Positions 1 through 8,839 are shown, numbered from the stretch's first letter. The stretch: 64,000 nt of DNA from Candidatus Lambdaproteobacteria bacterium RIFOXYD2_FULL_50_16 (GCA_001783695.1 MFNE01000030.1:11884-75883), one strand, 5' to 3'. Notes: generated by a model from the letters alone, not told the origin. Translations and numbers: made by a program.

Positions 1-2243
1 GCAGCGGCAGCTTGGGCCACTTCGGTTGCAGCGGCAGCGTCAGCCGCATCGCTGGCGGCGGTGGCCGCAGCCGCAGCCGAATCGGCTGCGTCACTAGCGG
101 CTTGGGCGGTTTGGGCAGCAGCGTCTGCCGCGGCAGACTGGGCGGCTTCGCTCGCGGCCGTCTCGGCGGCAGCATCAGCGGCAGCTTGGGCAACGTTGGC
201 TGCATCAGCGGCAGCCGAAGCTTGAGCCGCTTCGCTCGTAGCAGAAGCATCGGCCGCATCACTGGCAGCGGTGGCATCAGCGGCGGCGGCTTGAGCGGCA
301 GCAGATTCAGCTAAAGCGGCCGCTTCAGCCGCATCGGCTTGAGCAGCGGCCTGATCCGCTGCGTCACTAGCAGTAGAGGCTTGAGCAGCAGCAGCTTGTG
401 CCGCATCGGCAGCCGCTTGGGCGTCGGCGGCCTGGGCCGCTTCGGTAGCAGCAGTCTCGTCTGCCGCATCACTAGCAGCAGTGGCTTGAGCAGCAGCAGC
501 TTGGGCCGCATCGGCAGAGGCTTGGGCGTCGGTGGCCTGGGAAGCTTCAGCAGCGGCAGTCGCGTCCGCAGCATCACTGGCGGCGGTGGCTTGAGCCGCC
601 AGATCCGCAGCCGCTTGAGCGGCTTGGTCGGCAACAGCAGCGGCTTGATCGGCAGCGTCACTAGCAGCAGTCGCCTGGGCCTGAGCCTGGGCCGCAGCGG
701 CTTCGGCAGTGGCCGCATCGGCGGCAGCTTGATCAGCAGCATTGCTGGCAGCCGTGGCATCAGCTGCTTGAGCAGATTCGGTTTGGGCAGCGGTCTCAGC
801 AGCGGCAGCTTCCGCCTGGGCGTCAGCCAAGGCTTGATCGGCGGCGTCACTGGCGGCAGTGGCCGCTTGCGCCGCTTCGGCAGCAGAGGCAGCAGCGAGA
901 TCAGCAGCAGCACTCGCAGCAGCGGCTTCAGCAGCAGCTTGATCGGCCGCATTACTGGCGGCAGTGGCATCGGCTTGGGCGGATTCAGCTAGGGCCGCAT
1001 CAGCCGCCGCTTGTTCTGCTTGGCCTAATTCAGTTTGAGCAATCGCTTGAGCCGCTTGGGCGGCTTCTTGAGCTAATTCAGCAGCGGCTTGGGCATTTGC
1101 TGCGGCTTCAGCAGCAGCTTCGGCCTGTCCGGCCTCAATAGCGGCTGTTTCTTGAGCGGCAGCTAATTGAGCCTCAGCGGCGGCTTCGGCGGCTTGAGCG
1201 GCTTGACTAGCGGCAGCAGCAGCAGCGGCTTGCGCTGATTGGCTGGCGGCTTCGGCTTGGGCGGAGGCGGCAGAAGCTTGAGCAGCGGCGGCCTGAGCGG
1301 CTTCGGCTTGGGCAATCGCGTTGGCCTGTTCTACGTTGCCCGCAATGGCATCAGCCAACGCCTGGGCCCCATCTGCATTAGCCTGAGCAGCATCGGCAAT
1401 GGCTTGTGCCTCGGCGGCAGCATCAGCAGCTACTTGAGCAGCAGCAATGGCGTCTTGGGCGGCAGACTCTAACGCGGCTTGAGCTTCGGCTGCGGCCTGT
1501 GCAGCTTGCGCCGCATCGGCAGCCGCTTGAGCGGCAGCAGTGTCAGTCGTATCTGTCGTATCTGTAGCTGTCGTAGTTGTATCGGTGGTACTAGTTGTCG
1601 TCGTAGTTGTTGTATCAGAGGTAGTGTCCGTGGTGGTATCAGACGTGGCAGTTGTGTCCGTGGTCGTGGTGGTTGTAGTGACGGTGGCCGGGTCAAAGGT
1701 GGCGGTAGCGCCTGTAGTGGGTGTAGCGGGAGCTTGGTCTGCAGGTGCGGTAGAAGCCGCTTCAGCAGCGGGGGCGGCTTGGTTCTGGCTGACTAGAAAT
1801 TCTTCTGGGGCGGCGGACTGCTGGGCTTGAGTCGAGGGACCAACATCCATACCGAAACCGCCTTGTTCAGCCGCTTGCTCTTCTTGAACATCTTGGGTTT
1901 CTTGATCTGTGGCTTGAGGGGCAGCCTGAGCATTTTCAACCGCTTGATTCGCCTGGGTTGCTTGGGCATCTTCGCTTGCCTGGTCACCTAGGTCTAATTC
2001 AGAAGACTTCGCGCTAGAAAAGTTGGAGGATATAACCCCTTCTTGAGCTTCCTTTTCGAAGGTGGCTTCCGACTGTCCCACCACTACGGGAGCCGCATCA
2101 CCAGAGGCTTCTTCCCCTTCGATCTTGCCTTCCTCTTGGCCGCTGAAATTCTTCTTTTCAACGTCCGCAAGGTTAGTGAGTTCGTCAAACTCGATGGTTT
2201 CTTTGGATTGCTCTTTGCCTTTGCCTTTTTCTTGATCAGCCAT
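1..2243 (-). CDS. Giant Ala-rich heptad-repeat protein, likely type I secretion substrate (partial, 3' end outside window)
   Basis: The minus frame is open from an ATG at 2243-2241 to the window edge (747 codons), but it is missing from the ORF track because no stop is in the window. A strong SD (GAGGGG, 3 bases before ATG) fixes the start. The N-terminus (MADQEKGKGKEQ) is charged and acidic with no signal peptide, as expected for a substrate with a C-terminal type I secretion signal. About residues 1-180 are Glu/Gln/Ala-rich. A block of nearly pure Thr/Asp follows (about 185-235, TTTTTTTDTTATSDTTTDTT), then over 500 residues of Ala with Gln, Asp, Glu, Ser and Thr. The motif TAASDAAD recurs at heptad multiples, so a long helix or coiled coil is likely. 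It lies downstream of ABC, hemerythrin, ABC and HlyD genes. I infer a large surface or extracellular fibre. No family was recognised, and the decisive C-terminus is outside the window. Confidence 0.85.
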   Translation of the reverse strand, partial: MADQEKGKGKEQSKETIEFDELTNLADVEKKNFSGQEEGKIEGEEASGDAAPVVVGQSEATFEKEAQEGVISSNFSSAKSSELDLGDQASEDAQATQANQAVENAQAAPQATDQETQDVQEEQAAEQGGFGMDVGPSTQAQQSAAPEEFLVSQNQAAPAAEAASTAPADQAPATPTTGATATFDPATVTTTTTTTDTTATSDTTTDTTSDTTTTTTTSTTDTTTTATDTTDTTDTAAAQAAADAAQAAQAAAEAQAALESAAQDAIAAAQVAADAAAEAQAIADAAQANADGAQALADAIAGNVEQANAIAQAEAAQAAAAQASAASAQAEAASQSAQAAAAAAASQAAQAAEAAAEAQLAAAQETAAIEAGQAEAAAEAAANAQAAAELAQEAAQAAQAIAQTELGQAEQAAADAALAESAQADATAASNAADQAAAEAAAASAAADLAAASAAEAAQAATAASDAADQALADAQAEAAAAETAAQTESAQAADATAASNAADQAAADAATAEAAAAQAQAQATAASDAADQAAAVADQAAQAAADLAAQATAASDAADATAAAEASQATDAQASADAAQAAAAQATAASDAADETAATEAAQAADAQAAADAAQAAAAQASTASDAADQAAAQADAAEAAALAESAAAQAAAADATAASDAADASATSEAAQASAAADAANVAQAAADAAAETAASEAAQSAAADAAAQTAQAASDAADSAAAAATAASDAADAAAATEVAQAAA
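46..958 (-). repeat. 21-bp-phased repeats coding for the TAASDAAD anchor
   Basis: The + strand decamer gc(a/g)t(c/t)(a/g)ctgg or its close variants starts at 46, 88, 256, 361, 466, 571, 655, 739, 844 and 949. All are in one codon phase. The intervals are 42, 168, 105, 105, 105, 84, 84, 105 and 105 bases, every one a multiple of 21 (seven codons). The coded anchor is TAASDAAD or a variant, in repeats of 4 or 5 heptads (28 or 35 residues). Confidence 0.85.
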
Positions 2244-2291
2244 GTTCCCCTCAACCGATTATGGGCGCGTGCCCGTTATTTTTCTGACTTG

Positions 2292-2319
2292 AATATAGCA
2301 CAAAACAGGCAATTGACAA
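2292..2319 (-). promoter_or_regulatory. Sigma70 promoter of the giant repeat protein
   Basis: On the minus strand there is TTGTCA (2319-2314), a 16-base spacer, then TATATT (2297-2292) preceded by TGC, which makes an extended -10. Transcription would start near 2285, giving a leader of about 40 bases before the ATG. The repeat protein can therefore be expressed separately from its transporter operon. Confidence 0.65.
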
Positions 2320-2399
2320 TAAATCATTGCAGGTTCGCGCTGGCTAATGTTGGGTAATGCTCGTTTGTTGCCGGTTTAATGCCCTTTTATGGGAAAGTA

Positions 2400-2429
2400 C
2401 GCCCACTTTTTAAAAAATAAAAGTGGGCG
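2400..2429 (-). terminator. Hairpin after hlyD, terminator-like
   Basis: A perfect 11-bp inverted repeat (cgcccactttt / aaaagtgggcg) with an 8-base A/T loop lies 11 bases past the hlyD stop. On the minus strand it carries a T-rich loop but no T-run after the stem. It could terminate or attenuate the transporter operon, or stabilise its 3' end. Confidence 0.5.
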
Positions 2430-2440
2430 ATTTCCCTGAA

Positions 2441-3559
2441 TTATCGCTCAGTTAGAGCCCGCTGGGAGGAAGAATATACCGGCTTGAGCAGGTAATGGAA
2501 GATGGTTTTACTACCCGTTTTGATACTGGCGTCTAAGGTCATGCCCGGTAATATCGGGTTGGCGCCAGGGACCTCCCCTAAAAAGGGTTTTTCAAAATCG
2601 ACTACTGCTTTGTAATAAGGCTGCCCGGTCCGGTCCAAAAAGGTAGCCGCCGAAATCTCGCGCAGCACCCCAGCCATACCGCCATAGCGAGAATAGTCGT
2701 AGGCCGTGAACTTGAGTTTGACCGACTGTCCAGGTTGCACATGGCCAATATCTTTAGAAGAGATCTGCACCTGCGCGAAAAGCTTTCGATCAATGGGGAC
2801 AATCTCCATGATCACTGCCGCAGGGGGCAAGATCCCGCCTAAAGAGTGGGCCGAAAACCCGTGAACCGCCCCCGTTGTTGGGGCGCGGATGGTCAATAAA
2901 TCCAGTTTTTCTTGTACTAAGGCAAGTTCACTGCGAACCAAGGCCAAGTCTTCATTGTTTTTGGCCAATTCCTTAAGGGTCTTTGCATTTTCGGCAATCT
3001 CTTCCATCTTGGCCTTGTATTGCTCAACCTGATTTTGAAATGCGGCCCTGCGAATATCACGATACAAAACCAAAAGCTTTAAAATCTTGTCCTGATCTTT
3101 TCGAAACTGCGCTGATTGTGGGTCATCTTCAGGGACGGTTTCACTAAACTGAATGACCCCTTTTTCTTCTATATAGGATTCTAACCGCCGCTTTTCAGCG
3201 ACCAAATATCGCTCCTGGGCTCGAAGCTGTTTTTGTTGGGCACGAATTTCTGGGTTGTCTAAAACCAACATAGGTTGGCCCTTCTGAACGATCTGTCCTT
3301 CTTCAACAAAAATATCCAAAACAATCCCGCCAGAAATGTGCTGTACCGGCTGTATTTGCCCGGTGGGGATGATCTCACCTTTGGCCACGGCAATCTCGTC
3401 CACCTCGGTAATCATCGACCAAGCTAAAAACATCACAAATACCGCCAAGGAAAAGGCCACGATCAACCTCGTGATAAAGGCCCCACCTGACTCCTCTAAC
3501 AGAATCGACTTGGAAAGGTGTTGTGATTCGAGTCGTAGAAACTTTTTAAGTCGTTCCAT
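2441..3559 (-). CDS. HlyD-family type I secretion periplasmic adaptor
   Basis: This is the membrane-fusion protein that bridges the inner-membrane ABC transporter and the outer-membrane factor. It has 372 aa, shorter than typical HlyD/LapC adaptors (about 430-470). It has a short cytosolic N-terminus, one membrane segment (about 30-50), a first lipoyl half (GEIIPTGQIQPVQHISGG, about 61-95), a hairpin coiled coil (about 105-220), a second lipoyl half (LTIRAPTTGAVHG) and a C-terminal beta-barrel region. The coiled coil is short, so the periplasmic channel or its OMF contact may be compact. It starts 7 bases after the stop of the upstream ABC gene, so they are cotranscribed. Confidence 0.93.
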   Translation of the reverse strand: MERLKKFLRLESQHLSKSILLEESGGAFITRLIVAFSLAVFVMFLAWSMITEVDEIAVAKGEIIPTGQIQPVQHISGGIVLDIFVEEGQIVQKGQPMLVLDNPEIRAQQKQLRAQERYLVAEKRRLESYIEEKGVIQFSETVPEDDPQSAQFRKDQDKILKLLVLYRDIRRAAFQNQVEQYKAKMEEIAENAKTLKELAKNNEDLALVRSELALVQEKLDLLTIRAPTTGAVHGFSAHSLGGILPPAAVIMEIVPIDRKLFAQVQISSKDIGHVQPGQSVKLKFTAYDYSRYGGMAGVLREISAATFLDRTGQPYYKAVVDFEKPFLGEVPGANPILPGMTLDASIKTGSKTIFHYLLKPVYSSSQRALTER

Positions 3560-3566
3560 AGTTTTC

Positions 3567-5696
3567 CTAAGCGCCCAAAAATTTGGGCAATATTTCCTCT
3601 TTGCTGCCGTAGGCCCGCATGCGGCCCTTTTCGAGCCAGAGGATTTTGTCAGCTAGCTCGATAAAACTCAAATGGTGAGTGGCTATCAAGATGGTTGAGC
3701 GGCCTTTGATTTTTCTAATCTCGTTTATAAAGGCGGCTTCTTTTTCGGCGTCACCAGACAAACCAAACTCAGGGTCGTCAAATAAAACCAAGCTGGCCTC
3801 TTTTAAAAACACCCGTGCCAGACTGATTCCTTTGCCTAATTTTTCGGCTAACTCGCCCATAGTACGGCTGTTGGCAAAGGTATTAAACCCTTCAGGCAGT
3901 TCCATGATTTCGTCATAAATCGAGGCTTTACGGGCCGCCTCCCAGATCTGCTGACTAGTGGCGGCAGGATTGGCGAGGCGCATGTTTTGGGTTAAGGTGC
4001 CATGGAAGAGTTGGTTCGATTTGGGCACGTAACCGATTGATTTACGAAGTGTAATCGGGTCAATCTGGCGCAGGTTCATGTCGTCGATCAATACCCGCCC
4101 CGCTTGCGGGTGGTAGTAACCTAACACCAACTTGAGCACCGTCGATTTACCCGCCCCATCATGGCCAACAATCGCCAAGGTTTCTCCCTGTTTTAGGTCA
4201 AACTGAACCGCCAAAAGGGCGGGTGGAGCCTCGGGATTGTAACGGATGGAGACGTTGTTAAAGGCCAGTTTGCCGTGAATACTTTTGGTCAAAGACATGT
4301 TTGTGTCGATCCGGGTTTCGATATTCATCGACATTAGCCGGTCCAATTGGTTGACACTTTTGCCTAATTTTCCGACCTGAGTGATAATCCCCAATCCGGT
4401 CTTTACCGGCGCTAACACCCGCCCTAAAAGTAACATACAAGCCATCAAAGCCCCAACCGACATCCCCCCGCCAATCACCTGATACACCCCAACGGTCATG
4501 GTGGCCAAACTGGAAAAGGTCACCAGTGATTGGCTGGTTGTACCAATCAATGCGTTTAGGCGGGCGGCGTAAAAGCTGTTTAAGGAGGCCTTGGCCGAAA
4601 TTTCCCGGTATCTCTGGCAAAAAATACTGGCACTACCGGTAAACTTAATTGCCTGAAAATTCGAAAGCATATCGAGCAAAAACTCTTGCCGCTCGGACGC
4701 GGCTTTAGAGGCCTTGGCGTTGGTTTGTTTAACCAACGGGTTGATAGCAAAAGCGAAGGCAATAAAGATTAAAATGGAAATGGTCGGAATATAGGCGACC
4801 GGTCCGGCAATAACTACCATGCCCACGATCAGCATGATCACAAAGGGCAGTTCAACTAGGGCCGTAAAACCGGGGCCTGCGAAAAACTCGCGGATCGATT
4901 CAAAATCCTTAATGTGAGAGATTTGGCTGGCTAAGCTAGCCTCTTCGGTGAAGCCCGGTGGCAGATAGAGGATACGCCTCAGTACTTCAATCCCCACAAT
5001 ATTGCCCATACGCACACTTACAAAACCAAACAACCGACTGCGAAGCACACGAAAACCAAAATCGCCGATCACAAAGATAAAAATCCCCATAACCAAAAAC
5101 ACCAAGGAGTAGGTCGATTCGGCAACCAACAACTCGTTATAGATGGTCATAACAAACATCGGAGAAATAAAGGTAAAAACCGATAAAATAAAGGTAATGA
5201 TCAACCCTAACATAAAGGAGACTTTAAAACGCCCTAGAGCCTTGGCGAACCATTCTTTTTGGGGTTTTAAAAATTCAATTTTGTCTGATTGCAAGGACTC
5301 GAATAACAAGGCCAAACCTTTGATCGGCTCTGAGGAGATTTGTTTGTAGGTGGCCGACTTACCGTCAAATATTAGTAATTTTCCCTCGACCTGCTCCACC
5401 AATACCTGCGCCGTCCCCCCTTCGGGCACCCAAATACAGGGCAAAAGCCTGGGGTCTAGGTGATCAAGCTGGGTTGAAACCCCTTTGGATTCAAACTTTA
5501 GGATGGCCAAGGTGTTACGGAATTCGGCCAAGTCCATCTTCGAGGCCATGTAGCTATGAGCTTCGGCCAATTGAGATTGGGTCCCTAACCAACCCAAACT
5601 ATCAAGTAAGGGAACCAAGCAATTAGAAAAGGGGCTCCGCTTTTTAAAACGGGTTCTTAATTTAAATCGAATGGACGATTCGTCGGGCCGGTTCAT
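3567..5696 (-). CDS. Type I secretion ABC transporter, live half with C39-like domain
   Basis: At 709 aa this has the usual length for an HlyB/LapB-type exporter. The N-terminal ~130 residues resemble the peptidase C39-like domain; I see no obvious catalytic Cys-His set, so it would dock substrate rather than cut. Membrane segments fill about 155-440. The nucleotide-binding domain has an intact Walker A (GHDGAGKST, about 509), a Walker B reading LVLFDDPE (Asp replaces the catalytic Glu) and an H-loop His (ATHHLS). The signature motif is degenerate: LGKGI where LSGGQ is expected. The ATG directly abuts the hemerythrin stop (TAGATG). With the dead ABC partner upstream it can form exactly one ATP site. 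Family assignment is firm; the heterodimer is inferred. Confidence 0.92.
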   Translation of the reverse strand: MNRPDESSIRFKLRTRFKKRSPFSNCLVPLLDSLGWLGTQSQLAEAHSYMASKMDLAEFRNTLAILKFESKGVSTQLDHLDPRLLPCIWVPEGGTAQVLVEQVEGKLLIFDGKSATYKQISSEPIKGLALLFESLQSDKIEFLKPQKEWFAKALGRFKVSFMLGLIITFILSVFTFISPMFVMTIYNELLVAESTYSLVFLVMGIFIFVIGDFGFRVLRSRLFGFVSVRMGNIVGIEVLRRILYLPPGFTEEASLASQISHIKDFESIREFFAGPGFTALVELPFVIMLIVGMVVIAGPVAYIPTISILIFIAFAFAINPLVKQTNAKASKAASERQEFLLDMLSNFQAIKFTGSASIFCQRYREISAKASLNSFYAARLNALIGTTSQSLVTFSSLATMTVGVYQVIGGGMSVGALMACMLLLGRVLAPVKTGLGIITQVGKLGKSVNQLDRLMSMNIETRIDTNMSLTKSIHGKLAFNNVSIRYNPEAPPALLAVQFDLKQGETLAIVGHDGAGKSTVLKLVLGYYHPQAGRVLIDDMNLRQIDPITLRKSIGYVPKSNQLFHGTLTQNMRLANPAATSQQIWEAARKASIYDEIMELPEGFNTFANSRTMGELAEKLGKGISLARVFLKEASLVLFDDPEFGLSGDAEKEAAFINEIRKIKGRSTILIATHHLSFIELADKILWLEKGRMRAYGSKEEILPKFLGA

Positions 5697-7073
5697 CTAG
5701 TAACTTATGTCAGGGTGACTATAAAGCTCGAAGTCCACATCGTTGATGTGGTTAATCCAGGGCCTTAAAACCATCGTTTTCACCTTGGGCGAAAAGGCTA
5801 AGTTTCCCACTTTAAGGTGGGAGCGTAAATCAGCTAAGTCTTGCAAAATTTCGTCGTGTTGCCTTTTGTGCTCGCGGTACCTAAAAGGGATCTCCAGCGC
5901 CAACCAAGCCTCTTCTTGAGCAAAAAACTGCCTACCTAGGTCGTGTATTTTTTGTAAGAGGTACACCGTTTCTTGGACCAAATCATCAAGGCGCGTCTCG
6001 CCGATTTCCCATGACTCAATAACCAACACCAAGTCTAAAATCTTATCGGTTAGTTTTCGGTGGGACTCATCCAGCCAGTCCATACCGGTGCTGCGCAGGA
6101 AATATTTGGCCTCGTTCCAGTTGCGCACCTGTTTTACTACGGTGGTTAAAATACTCGCCTCCGCGAAGGTCTCCGCATCCACTTCGTTTATATGGTCGAT
6201 CCAGACCAAGATCAAAGAATCTCTAATTTCTTTGACAATACCAGCCCGACAACGGACCAAGTCGTCTCGTAGCGACTCTAATTGTTTAATAATGCGGTAA
6301 TGTTCTTCAAGGTGGAACTCTTTATTGGGTAAATTGAATCGCTCAATGAGCACCCGCTCGCGAGCAAAATGTTCGGCCATTTTAGAGGCGATAATCTGGA
6401 AATGGTCTTGAAGCTGCGCCCCTAATTTATCCGGCAGGAATTGAAGTGCCTTGTTTAGCTTGATAATGGAAACCAAAATATCTTTGTGATCATGGTCCAC
6501 ATATTCAATCCCGAGGTTATGGATTAAAAGGGCCACATGGTCCCACTTTTCCGCGTGGTCCACGATGTTTTGGTGCCAGCGAGAAAGGGTGAAGGTTCGT
6601 CCGTCGGTTTTGTTGACATGGGCGATCATCCAGTCTTGTAAGAAAAGTTTTAAAAGCTGGCCGATCTTGAGTTTGCCTGCTTTAAAGTCCGAGATCATCC
6701 CTTGTAGGGTGTCGATAAAATATTGGTGTTCTTCTTTTTGCTGTGGGCCACCCTCTAAGAGGTATTGCTCTATCATCCACTCTTCGCGGTCAAACTGTTC
6801 GGTGACAAATTCCAAAACACCTTGGAGAAGTTTTCCTTGGGCTTGAATAAAATCCATGTCCCTGGGTTCGTCTTCAAGTAGGTCTTGCAACCGGTTGTTT
6901 TCAAGTACAAATAAAACCATTTGCTTGAAATATCGCTGCATAAAAAACACACCTGTACGAATAATAATTTTGCCAATATCAGGTTGCACCCTTGCAGTCT
7001 GCCAGACCCAACGCTCCCAAGACTGTTGCCGTCTTTCTTCTAGGGTCATGTCTTTTTCTTCGATCATCAGCAT
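5697..7073 (-). CDS. Triple-module hemerythrin protein within the T1SS operon
   Basis: Three hemerythrin-like four-helix modules lie in tandem in 458 aa. The middle one (about 190-300) has all the di-iron ligands by spacing: H196, H235, E239, H254, H258, H294, D299 (DHDHKD, HFARE, FHLEEH, HINEVD). The first (about 40-158) keeps AHVNKTD but has Gln for the HFxxE His. The third (about 330-448) keeps H338, H402, H406 and HINDVD but has Phe for the HFxxE His. So probably one module binds oxygen and two are structural. No signal peptide or membrane segment is present, so it is cytosolic. It sits between two ABC genes with 2 and 0 intervening bases and has an AAGGA SD. I infer that it couples O2 or iron state to secretion; no function is known. 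Confidence 0.88.
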   Translation of the reverse strand: MLMIEEKDMTLEERRQQSWERWVWQTARVQPDIGKIIIRTGVFFMQRYFKQMVLFVLENNRLQDLLEDEPRDMDFIQAQGKLLQGVLEFVTEQFDREEWMIEQYLLEGGPQQKEEHQYFIDTLQGMISDFKAGKLKIGQLLKLFLQDWMIAHVNKTDGRTFTLSRWHQNIVDHAEKWDHVALLIHNLGIEYVDHDHKDILVSIIKLNKALQFLPDKLGAQLQDHFQIIASKMAEHFARERVLIERFNLPNKEFHLEEHYRIIKQLESLRDDLVRCRAGIVKEIRDSLILVWIDHINEVDAETFAEASILTTVVKQVRNWNEAKYFLRSTGMDWLDESHRKLTDKILDLVLVIESWEIGETRLDDLVQETVYLLQKIHDLGRQFFAQEEAWLALEIPFRYREHKRQHDEILQDLADLRSHLKVGNLAFSPKVKTMVLRPWINHINDVDFELYSHPDISY

Positions 7074-7075
7074 GG

Positions 7076-8839
7076 CTATTCCTTAGGAGAAAAGAGGTTG
7101 ATCTCGATATTGCGTGGCCGAGTCTGAGTAGAGGCCCCCATTTTGGTCAATCGGCCCTTTTTAAGGCTAAAGCGGCGGTCGGCCTCGGCTAAATATCGCT
7201 CATGTTCGCTAACCAGAATTATCGTGCAGTTGCCCTTTAATTTATCGAGTACAAACTTAAAGACCCTTTTTGAATCCACATCGGCCACATCCAAGACCCG
7301 GTTGATCAAAAAAATTCTTGGCCTGACTACCAACGCGCGAGCAATGGCAATTCGGTGCAACATCCCCGAGGGCAAGACGCTATTGGTATGACCCCCGACC
7401 AGGGTTTCGTATCCCTTGGGCAACTGGGCCACCATTTCGTCGAGTTCAATTAGGGAGGCGGCATCTAATGCGGAGGACTTTTTGCGGGTATCAAATAGGG
7501 TGATATTTTCTAAAATCGTACCCCGAAAAAGGTAACTGTTCCCCGAAAGATATTCCATCCGACCTTGCAGGTTAGTATGATCCCATTGGAAAATATCATA
7601 CTTATCAATCAACACCTGCCCGTGGCTTGGATTGAAAACGCCACACATAATCAAAAGCATATGGTTAGTGGCGATGGTATCGGTAGAAGAAATGCCAATC
7701 ATCTCGCCAGGATTGATGGTCAGGTTGATTGACTCTAAAATCGGCTCACCTGTGTTTAGATTGTGGTAAGAGACGTTTTTAAGTTCAATCTCCCCTTCAA
7801 TGGCAGATGGGAAAGGGGGGGCTCCAGGTTTGGTGTCAGGCTCGGTACGGGCGATTTTAGAGATTTTTTCTTGTAAAAGATCGGCTTCTGAAAGTTTTAG
7901 CCAAAAGGTCGCCGCTGCCTGCACCGGGCCCAAGGACCTTCCACCTAGCATGGTGCAAGCCGTCAGCCCACCTACCGTCAAAGTTCCTTCTAAGACCCGC
8001 CCTGCCCCAAAACCGATGGTGCCAAACATAATCGCTTGAGAAAACAAAAACCCGATGTTGCTAGGCATGGCGTTCCAAAAGTTCACCCGCATGTTCGAGG
8101 TAGCGGCGTTTGCCTGAAGCCGTTCATAACGGCGCAACATCTGCTCTTCCATGGTCAGGCTTTTGACCTGGCTAATGGCGTCTAAGATCTCAATAATAAA
8201 GTTATATCGTCGGTCGGTCTGGACGGATTGTTCATTTTGGGCGGTTTCCAGGCCCTGTTTGAAATATTTAATAACCCATAAATAAAGCAGAATCATAACA
8301 ATTGGGAACAACACCAACCATCCACCTACAAAGCCAATCGCCAGCAGGAATAAAACCAAAAAGGGCAGGTCTAAAAGCATTTGGAACGCTTGGCCGGCGT
8401 AAAAGCTTTTAAGCTGGCCCACGGTGTTCAGCCGGTCGAGATGAACCCCCACTTCTTCCGATTGGAACCGGGCCAATTGACCCGATAAGAGGCGATTGAC
8501 CGCAGAGCAGCTAAGTAAGTGTTCAAAACGGGCCGCCATCCAACTACTGATCCAGCTTCTGGCGTAGCGCAGCGCCCATTCTAAGCTAAAGGCGATGATA
8601 CAGCCAAAAACCAGCCAGATTAGGGTATCTGTGGTATGGTTGCGGATAACTCGGTCATAGACCTGCATCAAGGTTAGAGGCAGACCTAAAGAAAAAACGG
8701 TAATCAAGCCAGAAGCCACTGCAATCTGTTTAGAACCGACCCAAAGGTGTTTCATCGCCTTGAGTTGCTCAAGCAGGGTGCCCGGATTTTTAAAGTGGTC
8801 GATTAAATCGACCGGTGCTGTTTCTTCAGGATTGGTCAT
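7076..8839 (-). CDS. Type I secretion ABC half-transporter with degenerate (dead) ATPase site
   Basis: It has 587 aa: an exporter membrane domain (about 40-330) followed by a nucleotide-binding domain, without the C39-like domain of its partner. Key ATPase motifs are lost. The Walker A position reads GISSTDTIATNH (about 381) with no GKS/T. Walker B reads IFLINRVLD (about 507) with neither Asp nor Glu. The signature is LPSGM. The fold markers around these motifs are kept, for example GQVLIDKYDIFQW and GYETLVGG. It is first in a tight operon with the triple hemerythrin, live ABC and HlyD. I infer an obligate heterodimer in which this chain supplies the signature motif for the partner's Walker A. 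It is not a pseudogene: the frame is intact and conserved outside the active site. Confidence 0.9.
   Translation of the reverse strand: MTNPEETAPVDLIDHFKNPGTLLEQLKAMKHLWVGSKQIAVASGLITVFSLGLPLTLMQVYDRVIRNHTTDTLIWLVFGCIIAFSLEWALRYARSWISSWMAARFEHLLSCSAVNRLLSGQLARFQSEEVGVHLDRLNTVGQLKSFYAGQAFQMLLDLPFLVLFLLAIGFVGGWLVLFPIVMILLYLWVIKYFKQGLETAQNEQSVQTDRRYNFIIEILDAISQVKSLTMEEQMLRRYERLQANAATSNMRVNFWNAMPSNIGFLFSQAIMFGTIGFGAGRVLEGTLTVGGLTACTMLGGRSLGPVQAAATFWLKLSEADLLQEKISKIARTEPDTKPGAPPFPSAIEGEIELKNVSYHNLNTGEPILESINLTINPGEMIGISSTDTIATNHMLLIMCGVFNPSHGQVLIDKYDIFQWDHTNLQGRMEYLSGNSYLFRGTILENITLFDTRKKSSALDAASLIELDEMVAQLPKGYETLVGGHTNSVLPSGMLHRIAIARALVVRPRIFLINRVLDVADVDSKRVFKFVLDKLKGNCTIILVSEHERYLAEADRRFSLKKGRLTKMGASTQTRPRNIEINLFSPKE

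Noticed and set aside
1-1010. Type I antifreeze-like protein (TAASDAA motifs resemble flounder AFP)
   Set aside because: The period here is 7 residues, not the 11 of type I antifreeze. Similarity is compositional only.
12-1830. Track ORFs on both strands across 12-1830
   Set aside because: They are off-frame readings of the GC-rich repeat DNA inside the large minus-strand gene, giving Ser/Gly/Arg- or Pro/Leu-rich nonsense proteins. The real frame is the Ala-rich one.
7076-8839. Dead ABC gene as a pseudogene
   Set aside because: The reading frame is full length and tightly packed in the operon, and the fold-defining residues remain. Only catalytic motifs are lost.
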